DNA of 64,000 nt, from positions 149,597 to 213,596 of the forward strand of contig JAAEOK010000098.1 of assembly GCA_024244705.1 (NCBI GenBank). The letters run 5' to 3'. The notes below the pieces were generated by a model. The model saw only the letters and a list, made by a program, of their open reading frames with translations. It was not told the origin of the DNA and made no database searches. Made by a program: the position numbers and the translations under genes. Positions 57,029 through 64,000 of the stretch are shown here, piece after piece; position 1 is the stretch's first letter; each line of letters opens with the position of its first letter. The DNA comes from Alphaproteobacteria bacterium (lineage in GTDB: Bacteria; Pseudomonadota; Alphaproteobacteria; JAAEOK01).

Positions 57029-57493
57029 ATGGTCAAGCCTCATCACCCTCCGTCCGATCGCGCGCTTCGTTTCGTTGTCTGGCAGTTCGTGCGCGTCATG
57101 GTGCAGCTTGAGAAAATCGGCGTGAAGAGCCACGCCTTTCGGGCCTGGCGCGACCAGTGGCAGAAGCTCGACCGCCGGCTGACCCGGCTCGGCCAAAGCA
57201 ACCGGGCAGGATTTTCGAAGCTCATGATGGAGGAAGAGGTCGTCATCGACAAGCTCTCCCCGGAGGAGGTCTCGGATGTCCGCCGCGCCCTCGACACCGT
57301 GATCCGCCAAATCAACGGCGAGGTGCAGAGCCGCGACATCGACGACGAGACCTCGGCCGGTTTGGAGTTCGAGCTCACCGAACTGGCCACGCTTCGCGAC
57401 CAGGTGCGGGCGATGGCGCCGGCACCAAGGCGACGGGCCGCGTCACGGCGCCCCGCGAGACCGGCGCGAAAGGCGAAACCGGCGCCAGAGTGA
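57029..57493 (+). CDS. Hypothetical helical protein with basic tail
   Basis: 154 residues. Central helices (RAWRDQWQKLDRRLTRLGQS; LDTVIRQINGEVQSRD) and a basic Arg/Pro/Ala tail (RRRAASRRPARPARKAKP) that could bind nucleic acid or membrane. Family not recognised. Confidence 0.6.
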   Translation: MVKPHHPPSDRALRFVVWQFVRVMVQLEKIGVKSHAFRAWRDQWQKLDRRLTRLGQSNRAGFSKLMMEEEVVIDKLSPEEVSDVRRALDTVIRQINGEVQSRDIDDETSAGLEFELTELATLRDQVRAMAPAPRRRAASRRPARPARKAKPAPE

Positions 57494-57510
57494 ACGCCCG
57501 GCTCCCGCGC

Positions 57511-58005
57511 TCACTCGACGGTTTCGTTGGCGTAAACGCCCCAAAACTCGGTTCGTTCCAGCCAGCCGTCATAGCCGGCAATTCGGATTCGGCACCACGC
57601 ACCGACGCATCGCTTGAGTTCGCCGACGACTCCGGGTTCGGCATGGGCGACGGCGGCCGACCCGGCGCTCGGCTCGCGGCGCAGCGTCCGACGCTGCTTG
57701 GTGACCAGCGCGGTGCGCTTGCCCGCCAGCATGCTCTGGTGGACCCAGCCCTCGGTGCCCTCCCAGTCACGGATTTTGCGCCAGGTATCGAACTCGGCGG
57801 TGATCTCGACCGGCAGGCCGCTCCGCTGGTAGACCCAGTCGATGGGATAGCGCACGCCGGGACCGGTGCGCACGTTGACCTCGTCGGCCCGCATCGAGAC
57901 GAAGCGCGGCAGCGGCAACCCGGTCTGCGCATGGCCCGCCGCCGCCGCGGCGACAACCAGCGCCGCGGCGAGAAACCCGTGTCCGGCTCTTTGTGCTATG
58001 TTCAT
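57511..58005 (-). CDS. Secreted SH3-domain protein
   Basis: 164 residues: signal peptide (FLAAALVVAAAAAGHA), then two bacterial SH3-like modules (DEVNVRTGPGVRYPIDWVYQ; RREPSAGSAAVAHAEPGVVG). Likely binds cell wall or a periplasmic partner. ATG 58005; divergent from the dehydrogenase gene. Confidence 0.87.
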   Translation of the reverse strand: MNIAQRAGHGFLAAALVVAAAAAGHAQTGLPLPRFVSMRADEVNVRTGPGVRYPIDWVYQRSGLPVEITAEFDTWRKIRDWEGTEGWVHQSMLAGKRTALVTKQRRTLRREPSAGSAAVAHAEPGVVGELKRCVGAWCRIRIAGYDGWLERTEFWGVYANETVE

Positions 58006-58154
58006 TTTCGTCACCCGGCGAAACGCTGGCTGGCAGGCGGAATCCTTATGGATGCGGGCCGCGCGCGGGTCAAGGGCGGCGCGACCCAATGGCCGCTGGA
58101 CAAGACGGACGGGGCTTGCTATCCGCTTGGACGGGCGCAGCTCGGAGGGATCCC

Positions 58155-59141
58155 ATGGCAAAGCCGAAACCGGTCGTCTACGTGACGCGAAAGTTTCCGG
58201 ACGCGATCGAAACGCGGATGATGGAACTGTTCGACACGCGGCTCAATCGCGACGACCGGCCGATGTCCCAGGCCGAACTCATCGAGGCCGCCAAGGTCGC
58301 CGACGTGCTGGTCCCGACCGTCACCGATTCGATCGACAAGGCGGTGCTCGCCCAGGCCGGGCCGAAGCTCCGGCTGATCGCTTCGTTCGGCACTGGCGTC
58401 GACAACATCGACCTCGCCACCGCGCGCCAGCGCAACATCACCATCACCAACACGCCCGGCGTGCTGACCGAGGACACCGCCGACATGACCATGGCGCTGA
58501 TCCTGGCGGTGCCGCGCCGGCTCACCGAAGGTGAGCGGATCGTCCGCGCCGGCGATTGGCCGGGCTGGGGGCCGACCTGGATGCTCGGCCATCGCATCTG
58601 GGGCAAGCGGTTGGGTATCATCGGCATGGGCCGCATCGGCACCGCCGTCGCCCGTCGCGCCCGTGGCTTCGGCCTGTCGATCCACTATCACAACCGGCGC
58701 CAGGTCCATGCCGACCTCGAAAAGGAGCTCGAGGCGACCTACTGGGAAAGCCTCGACCAGATGCTCGCCCATATGGACATCATCACGGTCAACTGCCCGC
58801 ACACGCCGGCGACCTATCATTTGCTGTCGGCCCGGCGGCTCGCATTGCTCAAACCGTACACCTATATCGTCAACACCTCGCGCGGCGAGGCGATCGACGA
58901 GAACGCGCTGACGCGGATGCTGGCCAGCGGCGAGATCGCCGGGGCCGGGCTCGACGTCTTCGAGCACGAACCGGCGATCAACCCCAAACTGCGCGACCTC
59001 GACAACGTAATCCTGCTGCCGCACATGGCTTCGGCGACGCTCGAAGGCCGCATCGACATGGGCGAGAAGGTGATCATCAACATCAAGACCTTCATCGACG
59101 GCCACACTCCGCCCGACCGCGTGCTCGAAACGATGTTCTAG
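58155..59141 (+). CDS. D-2-hydroxyacid dehydrogenase (glyoxylate reductase-like)
   Basis: 328 residues. The NAD(P) loop is GIIGMGRIGTAVARRA; catalytic Arg in NTSRGEAID, Glu in FEHEP, His in LLPHMASAT. Reduces glyoxylate, hydroxypyruvate or another 2-keto acid. ATG 58155 follows GGAGGG. The next gene begins 4 bases after its stop. Confidence 0.92.
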   Translation: MAKPKPVVYVTRKFPDAIETRMMELFDTRLNRDDRPMSQAELIEAAKVADVLVPTVTDSIDKAVLAQAGPKLRLIASFGTGVDNIDLATARQRNITITNTPGVLTEDTADMTMALILAVPRRLTEGERIVRAGDWPGWGPTWMLGHRIWGKRLGIIGMGRIGTAVARRARGFGLSIHYHNRRQVHADLEKELEATYWESLDQMLAHMDIITVNCPHTPATYHLLSARRLALLKPYTYIVNTSRGEAIDENALTRMLASGEIAGAGLDVFEHEPAINPKLRDLDNVILLPHMASATLEGRIDMGEKVIINIKTFIDGHTPPDRVLETMF

Positions 59142-59145
59142 GTCG

Positions 59146-59625
59146 GTGACGCGCACGCCCTCGATCGCCACCATCGGTTACCAGGCCGCCGACCTCGACG
59201 ATCTCATCGCAACGTTGAAGAGCGCCGGCATCGCGGTCGTCGCTGACGTTCGCGCAGCACCGGTCTCGAAGCGGCCGGAATACGCTAAGAACGCGCTCGC
59301 CGCGTCGCTGGTCGCTGCCGGGATCGATTATGCTCACTTCGGCGTTTTGGGCTCGCCGCCGGCGGCGCGCGCGGCCGCCGCAGCGGGCGACATCGCCGGA
59401 TTCGAACGTCTGTTCGCCGCGCATCTCGCTTCGCCACCGGGCCAAGTGGGACTGGATCGCGCCGCTGCGCTGGCGCGAGAGAAGCCGGTTTGCCTGATGT
59501 GCCTTGAGCGCGACCCCGACCACTGCCACCGCCGCTTCGTCGCCGCCGCGATCGTCGCGCGAACGGCGTTGTCGGTGAACCATCTTGCCGTCACCGCCCC
59601 ATCCGGCCCGTTGTTCGGCGACTGA
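59146..59625 (+). CDS. DUF488 family protein
   Basis: 159 residues. IATIGYQ at the start, VVADVRAAPVSKRPEYAKN, and the CLMCLERDPDHCHR motif are typical of DUF488, function unknown. GTG start 4 bases after the dehydrogenase stop, so they are likely coupled. Confidence 0.88.
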   Translation: MTRTPSIATIGYQAADLDDLIATLKSAGIAVVADVRAAPVSKRPEYAKNALAASLVAAGIDYAHFGVLGSPPAARAAAAAGDIAGFERLFAAHLASPPGQVGLDRAAALAREKPVCLMCLERDPDHCHRRFVAAAIVARTALSVNHLAVTAPSGPLFGD

Positions 59626-59702
59626 TCGAAATCAATGAGCGGCGCCGTCCGCGCTGGGACAATTGCCGTCTCAAGCTGTTACCACATCGCGGGGTATCAC
59701 GA

Positions 59703-60227
59703 ATGTTCAAGACCATCCTGGCGGCCACCGACGGTTCCGACCACGCCGACAAGGCGGTCGGCCTCGCCAGCGACCTGGCCGCAAAGTACGACGCCAAGCT
59801 GATCCTGCTTCATGTCCTGCTGTCGGGGGACCGCGCCGACCAGCTGCGGCACTGGGCCGAGATCGAGAATATCGTCCCGGCCCGGTCCGGCAGCATCGCC
59901 ACGGCGCTGGCCGAGATCCCGATGGCCAAAGCGCCGGCGCCGGGAGACGGGACCGAATTCCTCGCCCAACGGGCGTCCGAACAGGTCGGCGAGCATCTGA
60001 CCAAGGCTTGCGCCCGGCTAGCCAGGGAGAAGGGCGCCAAGACGGTCGAGACCGTGGTCGCCGAAGGCGACCCGGCCAAGTGTATTCTGGAAACCGCGAA
60101 AAAAGAGGGCGCCGACCTCATCGTCCTCGGCAGCCGCGGGCTCGGCGATCTCAAGGGGCTGCTCCTCGGCAGCGTGTCGCACAAGGTCTCGCACCTCGCC
60201 GACTGCACCTGCATTACGGTGCGGTAG
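59703..60227 (+). CDS. Universal stress protein (UspA family)
   Basis: 174 residues. FKTILAATDGSDHADKAVGLA and the nucleotide-binding LIVLGSRGLGDLKGLLLGSVSHKV are canonical, with the full GxxGxGxxxxxS-type loop, unlike the usp at 8121. Confidence 0.92.
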   Translation: MFKTILAATDGSDHADKAVGLASDLAAKYDAKLILLHVLLSGDRADQLRHWAEIENIVPARSGSIATALAEIPMAKAPAPGDGTEFLAQRASEQVGEHLTKACARLAREKGAKTVETVVAEGDPAKCILETAKKEGADLIVLGSRGLGDLKGLLLGSVSHKVSHLADCTCITVR

Positions 60228-60251
60228 GTCGGTCGACATTCACCGCGTGGC

Positions 60252-60352
60252 CGTCGTCCCGTGCGCGACGCGGCACCCGAGTGACGCCGCGCAGACACGG
60301 GATCCCGGTTCCGCGACGCATCGCTCCGCGCTGCACCGCGCCCGGGATGACG
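60252..60352. repeat. REP-like palindromic repeat
   Basis: The segment opens with CGTCGTCCCG and closes with CGGGATGACG, near-complementary ends. It shares GCGACGCGGCAC (60265-60276) with the repeat at 62724. This is the dispersed GTCATCCCGG...CCGGGATGAC type of repeat common in alphaproteobacterial intergenic DNA. Confidence 0.6.
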
Positions 60353-60405
60353 AAGGGCGGCGCGCCGCGCCCGGTTGACAAGCGAAGTCCGATTGTCGGT
60401 CGACG

Positions 60406-60585
60406 TTAGTGCCCTGACCCCGCCTTCGCACCCGTCTTGAGGAAGAACCGGCGGCCGCAATAGGGGCAATCGATGTCGTGCCGGTCGCCCATATTGAGGT
60501 AGACGCAGGGATGGCCGAGCGGGCCGTTGCCGCCGTCGCAGGCGACGACCGTGTTCTCGACCTCGATATTCTCGACTGGTTCCAC
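60406..60585 (-). CDS. Small zinc-finger protein (NDUFS6/zf-CHCC type)
   Basis: 59 residues. Zn ligands in VVACDGG, GHPCVYLNMGD and CPYCGRRFF. Related to the C-terminal zinc domain of complex I subunit NDUFS6. GTG 60585 has GGGGGAGG 6 bases upstream, which fixes the start; a longer upstream frame is rejected. Confidence 0.85.
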   Translation of the reverse strand: MEPVENIEVENTVVACDGGNGPLGHPCVYLNMGDRHDIDCPYCGRRFFLKTGAKAGSGH

Positions 60586-60706
60586 GCGACGCCTCCCCCG
60601 GCTGGTGTCCGCGGCCCTCCACGGAGTGCCGTTGACCGCTCCATCCGGCGGATGATACCCATTGCCGCGCATCATTCAACAGTCCAGAACGGCCCCGCCG
60701 ATCCCG

Positions 60707-61698
<992 letters not shown>

Positions 61699-61702
<4 letters not shown>

Positions 61703-62694
61703 GGCGGGTCGCGGCCCTTTGTCTGCCGCTCGCGTTGGGCTGCGTCCTCGGCGTCGTTGCCTGCGCGCCGCGGGTGCAGCCGCCGGGACCGGTGGTGCGC
61801 GCGCCGGCGCTCGAGACCGATCGTATCGTTGCCCACGACAACATTTCCCTGCCGCTCAGGGCATGGCTGCCCGACCAGCCGCCGACCGCGGTGTTCGTGG
61901 CACTCCACGGTTTCAACGATTATTCCAATGCCTTCACCGCGCCCGCGGCCTACTGGCGCGACAACGGCATCGCCACCTACGCATACGACCAGCGCGGTTT
62001 CGGCGGCACCGTCTATCGCGGCCAGTGGGCCGGCGCCGACGTCATGGCGCGCGACCTCACCGACGCCGTCGCCCTGGTCCGGGCGCGCCACCCCGCGGTG
62101 CCGGTCTACCTGCTCGGCGTCAGCATGGGCGGGGCGGTGGCGATGCACGCGGCGACCGGCGACACCCCGCCCGATGTCGACGGCATGGTGCTGGTCGCGC
62201 CCGCCGTGTGGGGGCGGTCGACGATGCCGCTGCACTACCGGGTCGCGCTGTGGCTCGGCGCCCACAGCCTGCCGTGGGCGACAGTCACCGGGCGCGGGCT
62301 CGGCATCAAGCCGTCGGACAATATCGAGATGCTGCGCGCGCTGTCAGCCGACCCGATGGTGATCAAGGAGACCCGGGTCGACGCCATCGACGGTCTGGTC
62401 GATTTGATGGACGAGGCGCTGGCCGCCGCCGACCGCGTCGATTTGCCGGTCTTGGTGCTCTACGGCGAAAACGATCAGATCGTGCCCAAGGCGCCGACCC
62501 GCGCCATGCTCGAGCGCCTGCCCGCGGCCAACAGCACGATCGCCATCTATGACGGCGGCTACCACATGCTGCTGCGCGATCTGCAGGCGGAGATCGTGCA
62601 CCGCGACGTCGCCGCCTGGGTCGCCGACCCGGCCGCGCCGCTGCCATCGGGCGCCGACGGCAACGCGGGCGCCCTGTTCGCGGCCGAGGAGTAG
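61699..62694 (+). CDS. Lipoprotein alpha/beta hydrolase (lysophospholipase-like)
   Basis: 331 residues. Signal with lipobox VVAC (Cys22), so membrane-anchored in the periplasm. HGFNDYSNAF is an oxyanion-type motif; the nucleophile Ser is in GVSMGGAVA, the acid in YGENDQIVPK and the His in GGYHMLLRDL. Resembles monoglyceride lipase/lysophospholipase. Translationally coupled to the ABC ATPase upstream. Confidence 0.88.
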
Positions 62695-62723
62695 GGGGCG
62701 GGCTCGATTCCCCTTGGCACTCA

Positions 62724-62781
62724 CGTCATCCCGGACGCGACGCGGCACGACGTGCTGCTTCGCTGATCCTGGATCGATCCC
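62724..62781. repeat. REP-like repeat copy 2
   Basis: CGTCATCCCGGACGCGACGC and onward; it shares a 25-base block with the repeat at 60252 with about 4 differences. Lies between the hydrolase gene and the tRNA. Confidence 0.55.
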
Positions 62782-62807
62782 GGGCTGGCGGCGCACCGCC
62801 GAACGAA

Positions 62808-62836
62808 TTGCCCCGGGGCGCGATTTCGGTTAGGGT
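62808..62836 (+). promoter_or_regulatory. Putative tRNA-Arg promoter
   Basis: TTGCCC (62808-62813), a 17-base spacer and TAGGGT (62831-62836), followed by the GC-rich discriminator CCGCGCCCC. Start of transcription would fall just before the tRNA. Confidence 0.55.
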
Positions 62837-62846
62837 CCGCGCCCCT

Positions 62847-62923
<77 letters not shown>

Positions 62924-63068
62924 GTTTCCCGGCCCAACGCCGCGCCGTACTACTCGTCCGCCGTCCACGACCCGCGCGGGTCGCGGGATTTGACTCATGT
63001 CAATGCCCGTATTGCGGGCGCGCGTTAGGAGTCGCCAGCAACCCGCAACCCCGACCCGAGGCAATACG

Positions 63069-63692
63069 ATGGCCGATCCGGCAACCGTCGATGGCGGCAC
63101 CAGCCGCGCCGCGTCCGGCAGCAGCGTTTCCGTCTGGGACCCGCTGGTCCGCGTCTTCCACTGGTCGCTGGCGGTCGCCTTCTTCGTCGCCTTCCTGACC
63201 GACGACGACGCCATGACGATCCACGCCTGGGCCGGCTATGTCGCGGGCGGTGTTATCGTGGTTCGCCTGGTGTGGGGCGTCATCGGCCCGCGCCATGCCC
63301 GCTTCGTTGACTTCGCCTACGGTCCCGGCGCCGCGCTGCGCTATCTCGGCGCGTTGATCGCCTTCCGCGGACGGCGCTATCTCGGCCACAGCCCGGCCGG
63401 CGGCGCCATGGTGTTCGCCCTGCTCGCGGTCGTCGCCGCCACCGTGGTCACCGGCCTCGTCGTCTACGCCGTCGAGGAGAATGCCGGCCCGCTCGCCGGG
63501 ATCGTGGCGACGGGCGAGTCCGTCACCGGAGCCTTCGAGGAGGCCCACGAGATCCTCGCCAATCTGGCGCTGGCGCTGGTCATTGCCCATGTCCTCGGCG
63601 TCGTGTGGGCGAGCCTCGTTCATCGCGAAAACCTGACCCGGGCCATGGTCACCGGCCGCAAGCGCGCCGCCACCGGCGACGACGTCGGCTAG
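63069..63692 (+). CDS. Cytochrome b561-like membrane protein (cytochrome b/b6 domain)
   Basis: 207 residues with 4 membrane helices. [30 protein letters not shown] and the late histidine segments ([28 protein letters not shown]) supply haem b ligands of the Ni/Fe-hydrogenase-type cytochrome b561 family. ATG 63069 has GAGG upstream. Its first codons are duplicated 683 bases downstream. Confidence 0.87.
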   Translation: MADPATVDGGTSRAASGSSVSVWDPLVRVFHWSLAVAFFVAFLTDDDAMTIHAWAGYVAGGVIVVRLVWGVIGPRHARFVDFAYGPGAALRYLGALIAFRGRRYLGHSPAGGAMVFALLAVVAATVVTGLVVYAVEENAGPLAGIVATGESVTGAFEEAHEILANLALALVIAHVLGVVWASLVHRENLTRAMVTGRKRAATGDDVG

Positions 63693-63751
63693 AGTTCTTT
63701 CGACTTATGTCGAATCGGCGCCAGCCCGCAACCCCGAACCGAGGCAATGCG

Positions 63752-64000
63752 ATGGCCGATCCGGCGGCCGCCGATGGCGGCACCAGCGGCGGCGTTTCCG
63801 TATGGGACCCGCTGGTCCGGCTCTGGCTCAATGACGGCTCTTGCATCCGGCTCAGGCCAAGCTGGCCAAACCATGTCTGGGCTTACGACTTCGTCCAGGC
63901 CAGGACCCATGATGGGAGAGCACTTAAGATGCTGACAGTGATCGATGAGTTTACCCGCGAATGCCTGGCCATCGAGGTTGCCAGGCGGCTGAGATCCGAC
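63752..64000 (+). pseudogene. Partial cytochrome b561 duplicate fused in frame to an IS3-family transposase fragment
   Basis: The frame starts [23 protein letters not shown], a copy of the preceding gene's N-terminus, and at about 63824 switches without a stop to LWLNDGSCIRLRP, PNHVWAYDFVQARTHDGR, MLTVIDEFTRECLAIEVARR, the catalytic core of an IS3-family OrfB transposase (first catalytic Asp in WAYDF). It runs off the right edge. The transposase lacks its own N-terminus here. Likely a rearrangement product. Confidence 0.8.

Overview
The window is a high-GC alphaproteobacterial chromosome segment, most like Rhodospirillales or a related marine or environmental lineage. The evidence is the gene order (murJ-trpS-usp; nfuA-tsaB-rimI-fur; miaB-phoH-ybeY-corC-lnt-XRE-metK-trmB; rimP-nusA-ylxR-infB-rbfA-truB-rpsO-pnp), an Irr regulator divergent from fabA-fabB-fabI, and OlsB/OlsA-like acyltransferases. 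The lineage call is inference from synteny, not from a search.

Layout. 1-6 kb: the 3' end of glnD, murJ, a secreted protein, trpS and an unknown tail-anchored protein. 6.2-8.6 kb: a TauE exporter, a TIGR02186-type membrane protein and a UspA protein; a 268-bp MITE-like element with flanking TA dinucleotides splits the last two. 8.8-12.5 kb: an accessory operon of translationally coupled genes (fatty-acid-hydroxylase/sterol-desaturase family, GH3-family acyl-amido synthetase, enolase-superfamily epimerase), followed by a convergent CitE-like lyase and a Bax-like glucosaminidase. 14.6-36.6 kb: conserved core genes for Fe-S assembly, tRNA modification, iron regulation, ornithine-lipid-type acylation, S-adenosylmethionine synthesis, transcription and translation. 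36.7-40.8 kb: a GDPD, fabI-fabB-fabA and irr. 40.8-44.2 kb: an Irr-box-controlled rubrerythrin, an HdrD/GlpC-like Fe-S protein, a DUF3501 protein and an FkbM methyltransferase. 44.2-50.2 kb: a GNAT gene behind a 28-codon reading frame and a rho-independent terminator, a cupredoxin/DUF4142 pair, an AraC regulator, an MFS carrier and a DUF2330 protein. 50.3-56.0 kb: an atypical island with a nucleoside phosphorylase, a 928-residue adenylation-carrier-acyltransferase fusion and a DHA2-type exporter. 56-64 kb: small conserved and hypothetical genes, a 2-hydroxyacid dehydrogenase, a second UspA protein, an ABC ATPase with no adjacent permease coupled to a lipoprotein hydrolase, tRNA-Arg(CCG), a cytochrome b561-like gene, and a partial duplicate of that gene fused in frame to an IS3-family transposase fragment at the right edge.

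The best candidates for undescribed biology are the A-T-acyltransferase fusion island (50.4-56.0 kb) and the hydroxylase-GH3-epimerase operon (8.8-12.5 kb). Both look like small acyl-conjugate pathways. The MITE insertion that can be undone on paper and the leader-terminator unit at 44.9-45.0 kb are the best non-coding observations.

No intergenic stretch exceeds about 280 bases; notable gaps have their own entries. I saw no CRISPR array, rRNA or complete prophage. Base composition and similarity statements are by eye; no searches were run.
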